Below are positions 33,785 to 44,379 of a stretch of 64,000 bases of DNA, in pieces; within the stretch, counting starts at the first letter, position 1, and each line of letters starts with the position of its first letter. The DNA lies in assembly GCA_947476645.1 (NCBI GenBank), contig CANJRM010000003.1, positions 18,637 through 82,636 on the forward strand, read 5' to 3'. Origin of the DNA: Bacteroidota bacterium. GTDB lineage: Bacteria; Bacteroidota; Bacteroidia; Chitinophagales; LD1. The notes under the pieces are model-generated. The model worked only from the letters and a program-made list of their open reading frames with translations, was not told the origin of the DNA and searched no databases. A program made the translations under genes and the position numbers.

Positions 33785-36382
33785 ATGAACGCTAACAATT
33801 TCACTACCAAGGCCCTCGAAGCACTCAGCAGCGCACAGCAGGAGGCCTTTAACAACGGAAACCCGCAGATGGAAATCATTCACCTGCTCAAGGGTATGCT
33901 GCTTGCCGATGAAGATGCTTTGCCTTTTGTGCTCGAAAAAGCGGGTGTCAACAAAAACATTTTGCTGGGCAAAGTGGAGGAGAAAATAAAAGCCCTGCCG
34001 AAGGTTTCGGGCGGCAATGCCGATGTGGTGCCCTCGCCCAATTTCGGCAAATTGCTTTTGCAGGCAAACAAAGTGATGAAAGATTTTGAAGATACCTTTG
34101 TGGGTGTCGACATTCTTTTGCTCGCCATGCTTGCCGTAAATGACGATGCTTCGAAGGTGCTCAAAGATGCAGGCCTCGAAGAAAAGAAACTGCGCGCGGC
34201 AATTATTGAACTGCGCAAAGGAACCAAGGTGACCGAGCAGGGAGCCGATGCCAAATACAATTCGCTCGATAAATACGCTATCAACTTAAACGCGAGTGCT
34301 AAAGCCGGAAAGCTTGACCCTGTTATTGGTCGCGATGAAGAAATACGCAGAGTGATGCATATTCTTAGTCGCAAGACGAAGAACAATCCGCTGCTCGTGG
34401 GCGAACCGGGAGTTGGAAAGACCGCGATTGCCGAAGGCATTGCACACCGCATTGTAAAAGGCGATGTGCCCGAAAATTTAAAGAGCAAAGTGATTTACGC
34501 GCTCGACATGGGCGCGCTGATGGCGGGTGCTAAATACCGTGGCGATTTTGAAGAGCGGTTGAAAGCCGTGGTGAAAGAAGTGAAGGATAGCGCGGGCAAA
34601 ATTATTTTGTTCATTGACGAAATTCACACGCTGATTGGTGCCGGTGCCACTGAAGGCGCAATGGATGCCGCCAACATTATCAAGCCCGAATTAGCGCGTG
34701 GCGAACTGCGCGCGGTGGGTGCAACTACGCTGAACGAATACCAAAAATATTTCGAGAAAGACAAAGCACTCGAAAGACGTTTCCAGAAAGTAATGGTAGA
34801 CGAGCCGAGTGTGGAAGATGCTATTTCTATTCTGCGCGGTTTAAAGGAGCGCTACGAAAATCACCACAAGGTGCGTATTAAAGACGATGCTATTATCAGC
34901 GCGGTGATGTTGAGCAGTCGATACATTACCGAGCGTTTTCTCCCCGACAAGGCGATTGATTTAATTGATGAAGCGGGAGCTAAACTTCGCCTCGAAATGG
35001 ATTCGATGCCCGAAGAGCTCGATGAAATTGAAAGACGCATCATGCAGATTGAAATTGAGATTGAAGCCATCAAGCGCGAGAACGATAAAAAGAAATTAGG
35101 CACGCTGAACGAAGAACTTTCTAACCTCAAAGAACAGCGCACCGAGTTTAAAGCGAAGTGGCAAAGCGAAAAAGAAATTGTAGATAAAATTACTGCGCGC
35201 AAACGCGAAATAGAAAACTTCAAACTCGAAGCCGAACGTTTTGAACGCGAAGGCGACTACGGCAAAGTAGCAGAGCTTCGTTACGGAAAAATTAAAGCTA
35301 CCGAAGATGCTATCAAGAAACTCGAAGGCGACCTCAATAAAATTTCTGCCGATAAAAGAATTTTACAGGAAGAAGTAACCAGCGAAGACATTGCAGCCAT
35401 CGTAGCGAAGTGGACAGGCATTCCGGTAACAAGAATGTTGGAGGGCGAAAAGGAAAAACTGCTTCACCTCGAAGACAGATTGCGCGAGCGCGTGAAAGGA
35501 CAGGACGAAGGAATCACTGTAGTGGCAGACGCTATTCGCAGAAGCCGCGCGGGCTTGCAGGATGAGCGCAAACCAATTGGTTCATTCTTATTTCTCGGCA
35601 CCACAGGCGTTGGTAAAACCGAATTGAGCAAAGCGCTGAGCTTCGTTCTCTTCAACGATGAACATGCGATGATTCGCATTGACATGAGCGAGTATCAGGA
35701 GAAACATTCCGTGAGCCGCTTGGTTGGTTCGCCTCCGGGTTATGTAGGTTACGATGAAGGCGGTCAGCTCACCGAAGCCGTGCGCAGAAGACCTTACAGC
35801 GTTATTCTGTTCGATGAAATTGAAAAAGCGCATCCTGATGTTTTCAATATTCTGTTGCAGGTATTGGATGACGGAAGATTGACCGACAACAAAGGTCGCA
35901 CCGTCAATTTCAAAAACACCCTCATCATCATGACCTCGAATATCGGCTCCGATATTATTCAGGCGGCATTCGAAAACCTGAAGGAGAAAGATGTAGAAGC
36001 TGCTTCTGAAAAAGCAAAGGTGGAAGTAATGGAAAGGCTTAAGCAATCAGTGCGCCCCGAGTTTCTGAATCGCATTGATGAGATAGTAATGTTCCATCCT
36101 TTAATGAAGAAACAGATTCGCCAGATTGTTGATTTGCAACTAAACGATTTGAAGAAGCTCTTGCATCAAAAGGAAATCACTTTAGAAATTACTCCCGATG
36201 CGCTCGACTACTTAGGCGAACAAGGCTTCGACCCGCAGTATGGCGCGCGTCCGCTTAAGCGTGTTATTCAAAAAGAGTTGGTCAACGAGCTTTCTAAAAA
36301 GATTCTATCCGGTGAAGTAGAGAAGGGCAAAAAAATAATTGTAGATGCTTTTGAAAGCGGATTGGTGTTTAGAACAGAATAA
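33785..36382 (+). CDS. clpB: ATP-dependent disaggregase ClpB
   Basis: 865 residues, full length. N-domain (1-150) with the Clp repeat start [17 protein letters not shown]. First AAA+ domain with Walker A GEPGVGKT near 206 and [19 protein letters not shown]. Long coiled-coil middle domain about 410-525 ([22 protein letters not shown]), which marks ClpB rather than ClpA/C. Second AAA+ domain with GTTGVGKTE and [30 protein letters not shown]. It extracts proteins from aggregates together with DnaK. A heptamer array lies where the 5' UTR would be. A clear CIRCE element was not seen. Confidence 0.97.
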   Translation: MNANNFTTKALEALSSAQQEAFNNGNPQMEIIHLLKGMLLADEDALPFVLEKAGVNKNILLGKVEEKIKALPKVSGGNADVVPSPNFGKLLLQANKVMKDFEDTFVGVDILLLAMLAVNDDASKVLKDAGLEEKKLRAAIIELRKGTKVTEQGADAKYNSLDKYAINLNASAKAGKLDPVIGRDEEIRRVMHILSRKTKNNPLLVGEPGVGKTAIAEGIAHRIVKGDVPENLKSKVIYALDMGALMAGAKYRGDFEERLKAVVKEVKDSAGKIILFIDEIHTLIGAGATEGAMDAANIIKPELARGELRAVGATTLNEYQKYFEKDKALERRFQKVMVDEPSVEDAISILRGLKERYENHHKVRIKDDAIISAVMLSSRYITERFLPDKAIDLIDEAGAKLRLEMDSMPEELDEIERRIMQIEIEIEAIKRENDKKKLGTLNEELSNLKEQRTEFKAKWQSEKEIVDKITARKREIENFKLEAERFEREGDYGKVAELRYGKIKATEDAIKKLEGDLNKISADKRILQEEVTSEDIAAIVAKWTGIPVTRMLEGEKEKLLHLEDRLRERVKGQDEGITVVADAIRRSRAGLQDERKPIGSFLFLGTTGVGKTELSKALSFVLFNDEHAMIRIDMSEYQEKHSVSRLVGSPPGYVGYDEGGQLTEAVRRRPYSVILFDEIEKAHPDVFNILLQVLDDGRLTDNKGRTVNFKNTLIIMTSNIGSDIIQAAFENLKEKDVEAASEKAKVEVMERLKQSVRPEFLNRIDEIVMFHPLMKKQIRQIVDLQLNDLKKLLHQKEITLEITPDALDYLGEQGFDPQYGARPLKRVIQKELVNELSKKILSGEVEKGKKIIVDAFESGLVFRTE

Positions 36383-36420
36383 ATTGAAGTTCTCTCCTTT
36401 AGTTAGTGTGTCAATGGAGT

Positions 36421-36451
36421 CCGGGTCGCTCGACCCGGGCTTCTGTTTTTT
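36421..36451 (+). terminator. Rho-independent terminator after clpB
   Basis: An 8-bp stem CCGGGTCG/CGACCCGG with a tiny loop (36421-36438), followed by GCTTCTGTTTTTT. It ends just before the convergent pntB stop at 36455. Confidence 0.75.
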
Positions 36452-36454
36452 AGA

Positions 36455-37861
36455 TTAATTCACGTTGTGCTTAATCTCATTCACTAACTCCTGCAACACC
36501 GTTTTGGCATCACCAAACAGCATAGAAGTTTTCGGCTGGTAAAACAAACCATTACTAACGCCTGCATAACCCGCGCTCATCGATCGTTTGTTCACAATTA
36601 CATTCTTAGCAGTTTCAACTTCAAGTATCGGCATACCGTAAATAGGAGAACTCTTATCGTTCTTTGCCGCAGGATTCACTACATCATTCGCTCCGAGAAT
36701 CATTACCACATCGGTAGTGGAGAACTGCGTGTTAGCATCATCCATTTCCAGCAGCTTCGAATAATCTACATCGGCTTCAGCCAGCAACACGTTCATGTGT
36801 CCCGGCATTCTTCCTGCCACAGGATGAATAGCATATCTCACTTCCACACCTTTTTCTTCCAGTGTCTTTTCCAAATCGTGGCAACTGTGTTGCGCTTGCG
36901 CAACCGCCAAACCATAACCAGGAACTATCATCACCTTCTTGGCGTAAGTCATCATCACCGCCACATCATTCATCGAAACTTCTTTGTAATGCTCATCAGG
37001 ATTATTGGGTGATGAAGTATTAGCCGAAGAGTTGGAAGAGAATGAACCAATCAACACATTGGTGAGTGAACGGTTCATGGCTTTGCACATAAGTATAGTA
37101 AGAATAGTTCCTGCTGAGCCCACTAAGATTCCGCCTGTAAGCATGGCTTTGTTATCATAAAGAAAACCACCGCAGGCAGCCGCTACTCCGGTAAAAGAGT
37201 TGAGCAACGAAATAACCACGGGCATATCGGCACCACCAATCGGCAGCACAAATAAAATTCCGTACAGGATGCAAAGATTTAATTCAATGTAAAGCACCGA
37301 AGGATGAACATTAGGACTGAAAATAATAACAGCACCCAAGGCAAGAATCACCAGCATCATTCCAATATTAATGTATTGCTGAAATGGAAAAGTTTTGTCT
37401 TTGAATCTGCCGTTTAGCTTTCCCCAAGCCACCATCGAACCGCTGAAAGAAATAGTACCGATAATAAGACCGGCAGTAATTGCCACTAAGCGCGAAGTTT
37501 CTCCGCTTTGCACGTGGTGAATTTCAATCATGCCTATCAAAGCAGCACAAGCACCGCCCATACCGTTGAAGATAGAAACCATCTCAGGCATTTGAGTCAT
37601 CTGTACCACTTTGGCTGCGCGAGTGCCAACGATAGTTCCGAGAAGAAGAGCAACAAAAATCAGAAGTTTATTAGAAAGAAAAGTTCCGTTTTCGCTATAA
37701 AGAAAAATAGTTCCTAAGATGACAATACCCATACCCACTGCCGCAATGGTGTTTCCTCTTCGCGCGCTATCGGGATGACTCAGCATCTTCAAACCCAATA
37801 TGAACGTAACCGAACCTATCAGGTAAAGCAGTGAAAGAATTTCGAACGAGGAGATATTCAT
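36455..37861 (-). CDS. pntB: NAD(P) transhydrogenase beta subunit
   Basis: 468 residues. About nine membrane helices in residues 1-260 form part of the proton channel. The C-terminal NADP(H)-binding domain III begins near 290 with VMIVPGYGLAVAQAQH and contains YAIHPVAGRMPGHMNVLLAEADV and VMILGANDVVNPAAK. With the two alpha subunits it moves hydride from NADH to NADP+ using the proton gradient, supplying NADPH. Gap of 9 bp after pntAB. The three-gene split (pntAA, pntAB, pntB) is a common arrangement. Confidence 0.96.
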   Translation of the reverse strand: MNISSFEILSLLYLIGSVTFILGLKMLSHPDSARRGNTIAAVGMGIVILGTIFLYSENGTFLSNKLLIFVALLLGTIVGTRAAKVVQMTQMPEMVSIFNGMGGACAALIGMIEIHHVQSGETSRLVAITAGLIIGTISFSGSMVAWGKLNGRFKDKTFPFQQYINIGMMLVILALGAVIIFSPNVHPSVLYIELNLCILYGILFVLPIGGADMPVVISLLNSFTGVAAACGGFLYDNKAMLTGGILVGSAGTILTILMCKAMNRSLTNVLIGSFSSNSSANTSSPNNPDEHYKEVSMNDVAVMMTYAKKVMIVPGYGLAVAQAQHSCHDLEKTLEEKGVEVRYAIHPVAGRMPGHMNVLLAEADVDYSKLLEMDDANTQFSTTDVVMILGANDVVNPAAKNDKSSPIYGMPILEVETAKNVIVNKRSMSAGYAGVSNGLFYQPKTSMLFGDAKTVLQELVNEIKHNVN

Positions 37862-37870
37862 ACAGTCAGT

Positions 37871-38188
37871 TTATTTAGTTCGTTTCTTAAACATTTCGAG
37901 CATACGGTCAGTAACTACAAAACCGCCTACCACATTCAGTGTGCCGAGAAACACTGCGAGAAAACCAAAAACAAGAGCGGCATAATTAGTCGGTTCCGCT
38001 TTACCTAACACAATAATTGCTCCAACAACTATTACTCCGTGAATGGCGTTTGCTCCGCTCATCAATGGCGTATGCAAAATAGAAGGCACGTTTGAGATAA
38101 CTTCTATTCCCAAAAAAATCATCAGCACGACCACATACACCGTTTGAATGGTGATGGCATGTGTAAGCATTTTGATAGTATCTTCCAT
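37871..38188 (-). CDS. pntAB: NAD(P) transhydrogenase alpha subunit, membrane part
   Basis: 105 residues with three to four membrane helices, matching the C-terminal membrane segment of single-chain PntA. Motifs: FLGIEVISNVPSILHTPLMSGANAIHGVIVVGA and FLGTLNVVGGFVVTDRMLEMFK. It lies between pntAA (gap of 39 bp) and pntB. Confidence 0.95.
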   Translation of the reverse strand: MEDTIKMLTHAITIQTVYVVVLMIFLGIEVISNVPSILHTPLMSGANAIHGVIVVGAIIVLGKAEPTNYAALVFGFLAVFLGTLNVVGGFVVTDRMLEMFKKRTK

Positions 38189-38227
38189 AACAGTCTTTGT
38201 TTAATATTAAACGAAAAACGGCTGTAC

Positions 38228-39370
38228 TTAGTTCGTAGCAGCCGTTTTATTTACAATTTCATTTACTCGGTCGTTCACAATTTTCTTGGCGTGTGTAATA
38301 CAAGCACCCTTCACTAAATCATCTTCAAAGTTCAGATTCAACTTTCCTTCGGCATCAATAATCAGCTTCAGAAAATTGAAGACATTCTTTCCATATAACT
38401 TGCTGGCATCTGCCGGCATGGTAGATGGTAAATTCGAATTACCTATGATACTTACGCCATGATGAACTACTGTTTCGTTATTCTTGGTCACTTCGCAGTT
38501 GCCGCCTGTGGCAGCAGCTAAGTCAACAATTATGGAACCCTTTCTCATTTCTTCCACCATTGTTTTGGTAATCAGCAGCGGAGCTTTCTTTCCCGGAATT
38601 TGCGCGGTGGTAATTACAATATCTGCTTTCACAATGGCTTCGTGAATGCGTTGTTTCTGTTTCAACTTATATTCTTCGGTTTGCTCTACTGCATAGCCAC
38701 CTGCTTTCGATGCATCGGCTGCGCCTTCCACTTCTACAAACTTGGCTCCCAAACTCATTACCTCTTCTTTCGAAGCCGCACGTGTGTCAAACACTTCCAC
38801 CACAGCGCCTAATCTTTTGGCAGTAGCAATAGCTTGCAATCCTGCCACCCCTGCGCCTATCACTAAAACTTTTGCGGGAGAAATACTTCCTGCAGCAGTC
38901 ATCAACATCGGAAAATATTTTGGAAAAACAGAAGCCGCTACAAGTACCGCTTTATAGCCCGCTATGTTAGCTTGTGAACTCAATACATCCATTGCCTGTG
39001 CGCGTGTAGTACGCGGCAGCATATCAAGCGAAAAGGTGGTCATACCTTTTTCCGCCCAATGTGTCATGCTAATAAAATTGAACAGCGGCTGATAAACGCC
39101 TACGACAACTGCGGTAGGTTTTACAGCAACTAAATCAGTAGATGAAAGCGGATGAATTGAAAGCAGCACATCGGCACCTGAAAGAATCTCGCTACGCGAT
39201 TTTAGAAACGCTCCTGCCGCCACGTAATCGTTGTTGGTTTGAAACGCATTCAAACCTGCATCTGCTTCAAACCAAACTTCGGCTTTCAGTTTTAGCAAGT
39301 TACCCGCCACATCGGGTAAAATAGATACGCGTTTTTCTGTTTCTGTTTCTTTAAGTAAACCTATAATCAT
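38228..39370 (-). CDS. pntAA: NAD(P) transhydrogenase alpha subunit, NAD-binding part
   Basis: 380 residues from the ATG at 39370. This start gives the family N-terminus MIIGLLKETETEKRVSILPD, and the longer frame adds 12 residues lacking similarity. It has the alanine dehydrogenase/PntA fold: RTTRAQAMDVLSSQANIAGYKAV, the NAD Rossmann motif VIGAGVAGLQAIATAKRLGAVVEVFDTR, and KADIVITTAQIPGKKAPLLI. It binds NAD(H) on the cytoplasmic side. First gene of the operon. Confidence 0.95.
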   Translation of the reverse strand: MIIGLLKETETEKRVSILPDVAGNLLKLKAEVWFEADAGLNAFQTNNDYVAAGAFLKSRSEILSGADVLLSIHPLSSTDLVAVKPTAVVVGVYQPLFNFISMTHWAEKGMTTFSLDMLPRTTRAQAMDVLSSQANIAGYKAVLVAASVFPKYFPMLMTAAGSISPAKVLVIGAGVAGLQAIATAKRLGAVVEVFDTRAASKEEVMSLGAKFVEVEGAADASKAGGYAVEQTEEYKLKQKQRIHEAIVKADIVITTAQIPGKKAPLLITKTMVEEMRKGSIIVDLAAATGGNCEVTKNNETVVHHGVSIIGNSNLPSTMPADASKLYGKNVFNFLKLIIDAEGKLNLNFEDDLVKGACITHAKKIVNDRVNEIVNKTAATN

Positions 39371-39496
39371 GTAAGGGTGTAAAATTGGGAATGCGAGTTT
39401 ATACAAATACTTTGTAATTCCATGCTATGGCGGGTTAAAGAATGGTAAAGGTTTAATGGCTGTAATAAGGTGGAAACATCTGCGGATTTTTCAAAA

Positions 39497-39530
39497 TAAA
39501 AAAGCAACCTCGTTTGAGGTTGCTTTTTTA
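39497..39530 (-). terminator. Terminator downstream of the PKD/T9SS gene
   Basis: Stem AAAGCAACCTC/GAGGTTGCTTT around GTTT (39501-39526), flanked by A and T runs, so it can work in both directions. On the minus strand it follows the stop at 39553 by about 25 bp. The other ~120 bp of this gap, upstream of pntAA, show no further feature. Confidence 0.85.
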
Positions 39531-39552
39531 TTTTATCGACTGTTTCTTAATC

Positions 39553-41664
39553 TTATTTCTCCACTACAAATCTTCCAAGCATTCTTCTTGCTCCTGTTGC
39601 ATCAACAAGGTTTGCGAGGTAAACCCCGTTGGTGAGTTCTGCAACAGAAATGTTTACTGTTTTGCTTCTTTCGTTTACAGATTTTGCTTTTTCTCCAAGT
39701 GCATTATAAATTTCAATAGCTGAATAATTGCGAACCGCTTCATCGTTGTTATTGCGCATATCGATGGTGAGTAGATTGGTTGCAGGGTTTGGATAAAATT
39801 GAATACCGGAAAGAGATATTTCGTGCAAGCTTTCGCAATCAATCTGAACAGTGTCACACATTGTTGAACTTCCAAATTGATTATAAGCAGTTAAACAAAC
39901 CTGTTCAGTCGCAAATTGATAGAATAAGTTAACTGTATCTTGGTTGTATAAGGTAGTGTCAGGATAAATTTGACCGCCCGGTAATGAATGGAAGTGCCAA
40001 ATTATACTATCTGCACCCGAGGAATTATTTACTACATAAAAGTTGGTACAAAAATAAATTTGCAAATCTGTAATTCCTGCAACTGGTACTAACGCTGGAT
40101 TATAAACTGAATTTACCACAAACATTCCCGTATCACAAAGCGCGGGGCTGCCGCCATCGCAAATAACATAGTAGCAGGTATCGCTGCCCACAAAAGTTGA
40201 ATCGGGTGTGTAAAGTATGCTCGTGCAATTTCCTGTAGGAGCTATTGAAAAAGCTGAAGAACCATAAACAAGTGTGAGGCAAAAATTATCTCCATCGGGT
40301 TCAACATCGTTAGTGCCTACGTTTAGTGTAAGTCCATCCGGTTGCTGCACACTGGCTGTATCATCTACTGCCACAGGTGCATTGTTAACGGCAGAGATAT
40401 TAGTAACGTGAACACTGTCGCAAAACGTATTGCTTCCGGCAGCATTGGTGGCAGTTAAGCAAACGTAGTAAGCACCGTTAGCTGTATATACATGCGAAGG
40501 ACTTTGAGAACTTGAATTTCCTCCATCACCAAAAGTCCATGCCCATGAAGTAGGTGTATTGGTTGACTGGTCGATAAAATTTACTAAGCCACCACTTGGG
40601 TTAGCCCAGGTAAAAGATGCTACCGGTTGAACGGCTGCATTGCTTACTACAACCTGCTTACAAACCTGAACGCTGCTGCCCCCAGCATTGGTGGCAATCA
40701 AACAAACATTGTAAGTGCCGTTAGTGGCATAAACGTGTGTTGGATTTTGAGAAGTAGAAGTTCCTGCATCACCAAATGTCCAGGCCCATGAAGTTGGATA
40801 GAAGTCAGACAAATCAGTAAATGCAACAGAGCCTCCCGCACCAAGTACAAAACTGAAATCTGCCACTGGTGCCATAGGAGGAATGAGAGAGTATGTAGCT
40901 GAAGTTACATTGTTCACAGAATCGTATTCGAAACTCATAACTGACCCCTTTGTTTCCTTAGCCGGATAGGTATAGCGAACGGTGGTTGCTGTTTTATTAG
41001 AAACAGTGGTCCACACAGGAAGAAACTGACTTACCTGTGCTTCTATAAGCGTAGTATTGGTATCTTTTCTTTTTACACGTAAACACTTATATGATCCTAT
41101 TGGTGTAGAAACCTTACCCCATGCATCAACAGTATCTGTATAGTTTCCGGTAATGGTTAGCCTAACCTGATATACACCTGGCTGCCCTACCTGGCTGCCG
41201 GGAACTGTTTTTGTTAACGAATACGTTCCACTGAAATTTCCTCCAAATTGAGTCGGGAAATGAAATACATCGGGTGCTGTTTGATAAGCTGCAGACAAAA
41301 TGGACCCTGCAATGGCTCCCTGAAAACCCATAAGTGTTTGTTTGAGCAAAGTTGTTTTAGTGAAAAGAAAATTAGTACCATCCGGTGTTATCGCAAGGTC
41401 AGTACCTGGAACATTAGATAGCTGATTAGCCGTAGGAGTAAGATAATCAAGCGTATCTTGTACCGCCCAAACCAAATTACTAAAATCAAATACCTGGTTT
41501 GCTCCCTTATTTCCAAAGTTAATAACGGGAAGTGGCAGGGTATCTTTTCTGGTTATCTGGGTCCAACCAGCAGAAGCAATATCTGTACTAGTAAAAGTAA
41601 TTGGAGTTTGTGCCTGTGTAAAGGCAATGGTAAGTACAAAAGTCAGGAGTAATATTCTTTTCAT
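39553..41664 (-). CDS. Secreted PKD-domain protein with T9SS type A sorting domain
   Basis: 703 residues from the ATG at 41664, which starts a good signal peptide (MKRILLLTFVLTIAFTQAQ). The longer frame adds 17 charged residues. The N-terminal part (to about 280) is a beta-rich region with no family I can name. Two PKD domains follow (about 285-350 and 355-425), each with the signature TSWAWTFGDxG and NPTHVY / SPSHVY. A cadherin-like/Ig segment with AVDDTASVQQPDG and a type A sorting domain (FYPNPATNLLTIDMRN to MLGRFVVEK) end the protein. Likely surface-exposed or released, possibly binding polymers. Target unknown. Confidence 0.87.
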   Translation of the reverse strand: MKRILLLTFVLTIAFTQAQTPITFTSTDIASAGWTQITRKDTLPLPVINFGNKGANQVFDFSNLVWAVQDTLDYLTPTANQLSNVPGTDLAITPDGTNFLFTKTTLLKQTLMGFQGAIAGSILSAAYQTAPDVFHFPTQFGGNFSGTYSLTKTVPGSQVGQPGVYQVRLTITGNYTDTVDAWGKVSTPIGSYKCLRVKRKDTNTTLIEAQVSQFLPVWTTVSNKTATTVRYTYPAKETKGSVMSFEYDSVNNVTSATYSLIPPMAPVADFSFVLGAGGSVAFTDLSDFYPTSWAWTFGDAGTSTSQNPTHVYATNGTYNVCLIATNAGGSSVQVCKQVVVSNAAVQPVASFTWANPSGGLVNFIDQSTNTPTSWAWTFGDGGNSSSQSPSHVYTANGAYYVCLTATNAAGSNTFCDSVHVTNISAVNNAPVAVDDTASVQQPDGLTLNVGTNDVEPDGDNFCLTLVYGSSAFSIAPTGNCTSILYTPDSTFVGSDTCYYVICDGGSPALCDTGMFVVNSVYNPALVPVAGITDLQIYFCTNFYVVNNSSGADSIIWHFHSLPGGQIYPDTTLYNQDTVNLFYQFATEQVCLTAYNQFGSSTMCDTVQIDCESLHEISLSGIQFYPNPATNLLTIDMRNNNDEAVRNYSAIEIYNALGEKAKSVNERSKTVNISVAELTNGVYLANLVDATGARRMLGRFVVEK

Positions 41665-41764
41665 TGATGATTTTTTTTTGCGGGCTAAAACTAAAAACTT
41701 ATCGGCACGCGGCAATTGAAATTTCAGCTGCTGTTACTGGCTGAATGAGTTCATGGAGCATAAT

Positions 41765-43224
41765 CTATTTCTTAATCAACAATACTCCGGCATTATCGGG
41801 AAAATCTAAAGCCACGGTATAGTTATTCAATTGCGATGCTTCATCGTGCACTGCGTAGTAAAATAAAGTTTGTGATGTGGTGTCGGTTTCTTTATGATAC
41901 TCCGTAAGATTCAGCCACGGGGTTTTTCCGGTAATGCAATAGAAGCCAAATGAAGGATTGAACAACCAATGCGTATTTAAGTCGATAGTTTTTACTTCTG
42001 GATGTTCCTTCATATAGCTTTGCAGATAAGCATGCACTTTGTAAGTATTACAATCGAACCGCCACTCATGTACGCTTTGTAAATTTACAGAGTGCAAAAA
42101 ATGAGCAACGAAAAACAGCATTATAAAAGACGTTATACCATAGCCAATCCATCGTAAATTTTCAACGATAGTGAGCAACACAAAGAATAATACAAACATG
42201 AAAAGCACATAATAACTCAAGGCGGTTCTGCCGTTTAAAAACGGAGTTCCTAAAATGATTGCCTGCATCATGTTTACAAACCATACCAGCACAATCAGTA
42301 AAACTACAATCACTAAAGGATTTGAAAGCGCAGCTTTTTTGCGCGTAATAATTTTGAATAGCGAAAACGAAAAAGCAGTTATGAGAACACCAATTGCAAA
42401 GGATGTTAACGCTTTTACCAGCTTCGGATAATAACTTGCTCCATAAAAAAGCAGTCGATTACACTTTGAAACGTATCGTGATAGAAACTTTCTTTAGCCC
42501 AGTAAACAAACTGATTGGTGGTTGACATTTTATAAAGCGGCTCGTAACTCAAGGCTAAAAATGCAGCAGCAAGTAACGCGGTGCAGAAAAGATGCAGCAC
42601 TACTTTTGATATCTTTTCTTTTTTTGAATAGGCATTCACCATATAAATGAATGCCAATAAAATTTGCACTGCTGCCCAGTAAATAAGTAAAGTGAAGTTT
42701 GCATAGGCAGCGAGCATTGCAAACACAATAGAGAGGTAATACCACTTTTGTTTTAGCGAAGAAGAAAACAGCAACAGCGAATAAACCGAACAGGCAAGGA
42801 ACGCATTCGACATACCATAGCCCCGCGCCAGTCCATAAAAATCAACTAAGAAAGGATTGCAAAACAAGATGAACGGTAAGCAAAACAATAAACCATGTTT
42901 CGAGAAATACCGAACAGCTACTAAGTAAAGAACCGTTAAAAACAGAAACATCGAAATTACGTTGGGTAATCGAACGCTCCAGGGTTCAATACCCCATAAG
43001 TTTTCGCAAACTTTAATCAGCAAACTGTTGAGGATATGATTGCTGGGCCAGCAATCTGATTTTATAATTCCTGCAAAATCCCAGGTGGCATAGTAAACGG
43101 TAGCAGATTTTTCATCGTGCGTAATAGGAAGGTGGATAGCCTTATAGGCTACTACATAAATCAGGAACGAACAAAAAAACGCTACTATAATTTTTGCGGA
43201 CAAATTGTTTTTCAAGTCAAGCAT
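41765..43224 (-). pseudogene. GT-C-type membrane glycosyltransferase split by a frameshift at 42445-42450
   Basis: Two frames fit one gene. The first (43224-42415, 269 residues) starts with a membrane helix, has the luminal HDE motif typical of GT39/ArnT-like GT-C enzymes (HLPITHDEKSATVYYA), then many helices. It runs into VIIRSW-stop after a run of six T (coding strand). With one extra T the frame would read CFFYGASYYPKLVKALTSFAIGVLITAFSFSLF and continue directly into the second frame (182 residues, from helix VVLLIVLVWFVNMM to the end). The joined protein would be 486 residues, normal for this family. Either a true frameshift (pseudogene or phase variation) or a sequencing error in the homopolymer. 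The substrate is unknown. Confidence 0.75.
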
Positions 43225-43251
43225 GTTTTTTATTGGGCGCCAAAATAGTTT

Positions 43252-43995
43252 TCAATTAGCAGAAATGTTCAACAAATTTTCTGCCGCCCGCTCTATGTAT
43301 TCCTCTATAGCGGGTAAACTGTTATACAGTTGTTCGAACGATTCAATAACGAAATATTTATTCTGAATTCTGTCTTTGAAAAAATGTGAAGCAAAAATTT
43401 CGGCTACATCATAAGGAAGAAATACAGGCGCATGGCTCATAGAATATTCTGTTTCGCCTGACGATGAAATAATTCCTGCACCGTAAATTTTGCGCTGATT
43501 GTTTTCGAACTTTAAACCAAACTCAATCGTGAACCAGTAAATGCGACTCATGAGTTCAATGATTTGCGCATTATCAATATGTGCCAAAGCAATTTTGCTC
43601 AAGCCGCTTAGAAATTCACAGTAGTGTAAATCGGTAAGCAGTGGTATATGCCCAAACACATCGTGAAACATATCGGGCTCTTCAATATAATTCAACTGGC
43701 TCATTTGCCGCAACCAACACGTGGCGGGAAATTTCTTTTGGCTCAGCAACACAAAAAAATCTTTATCGGGAATTATTCCCGGCACTGCCTGTATATGCCA
43801 GCCCGTTAGTTTTTCGAGCAACGCGTTTGTTTCTTTAAAATCAGGGATACGGTCGGCATGGAAGTTTATCTTTTGCAACCCATCAATGTATTTTATGGTT
43901 ACAGTGGTTTCCAGATTTTTCATTTGCCGCTCAAAGAGAATCTTCCAGACTTCAAAATGCTCGGGGGTGTAGGTGTCGTACTGTTGTTGTATCAT
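43252..43995 (-). CDS. phhA: Phenylalanine 4-monooxygenase (aromatic amino acid hydroxylase)
   Basis: 247 residues, the short single-domain bacterial form lacking the ACT regulatory domain. The iron ligands are visible: H111 and H116 in EPDMFHDVFGHIPLL and E158 in YWFTIEFGL. IYGAGIISSSGETEYSMS follows, as in the family. It converts phenylalanine to tyrosine with tetrahydrobiopterin and O2. No pterin dehydratase gene is beside it here. A 7-bp inverted repeat ending 33 bp upstream may be its operator. Confidence 0.94.
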   Translation of the reverse strand: MIQQQYDTYTPEHFEVWKILFERQMKNLETTVTIKYIDGLQKINFHADRIPDFKETNALLEKLTGWHIQAVPGIIPDKDFFVLLSQKKFPATCWLRQMSQLNYIEEPDMFHDVFGHIPLLTDLHYCEFLSGLSKIALAHIDNAQIIELMSRIYWFTIEFGLKFENNQRKIYGAGIISSSGETEYSMSHAPVFLPYDVAEIFASHFFKDRIQNKYFVIESFEQLYNSLPAIEEYIERAAENLLNISAN

Positions 43996-44002
43996 ATTCT
44001 TT

Positions 44003-44028
44003 CTGTGGTCAAAGTAATTAAACCACAG
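44003..44028. promoter_or_regulatory. Inverted repeat upstream of phhA, possible operator
   Basis: CTGTGGT and ACCACAG, 7 bp each, spaced 12 bp, lie 8-33 bp before the phhA start. Within the spacer, TTACTTTG on the minus strand resembles a promoter -7 box. Perfect symmetry suggests a dimeric regulator site. No regulator is identified. Confidence 0.4.
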
Positions 44029-44066
44029 CTATATCTTAAACTACGTGCTATATAAATAAGTCAAGA

Positions 44067-44271
44067 CGATGCTGGATTACTTCATAACGTAAACATGGGT
44101 CAGCCGTTAACGAAGTAAAGTAACAAACCGTTACCAGGTGCCCCTTGGTAACGGTTTAAACTAACACTACGTTAGCATGGGTCAAATGTTTACGGTTTAA
44201 AGCTTCATATCGTAAGCGTGTGTCTCACTATTACGAAGTGTTGTTGTATTACGTTGCCTTGTGTCTTATGC
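44067..44271. repeat. Degenerate array of five 41-bp units with TAACG/CGTTA cores
   Basis: The gap 43996-44379 has no gene. Sites with T(A/T)ACG recur at 44108, 44149, 44190, 44231 and 44272, exactly 41 bp apart, and CGT recurs 22 positions into each unit, so complementary TAACG and CGTTA motifs alternate every 20-21 bp. Elsewhere units are poorly conserved. CATGGGTCA is shared by units 1 and 3. Much more decayed than the other arrays. Confidence 0.6.
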
Positions 44272-44379
44272 TAACGTAGTGAATCTATCAATTGCTTCCG
44301 TGGCTTTAGCGGAAGTAAAAGATAGTAAGGAATTGCGTGCGTGGTTTCCACGGAAGAGTAGGAGAGAAGTAAACTGCTA

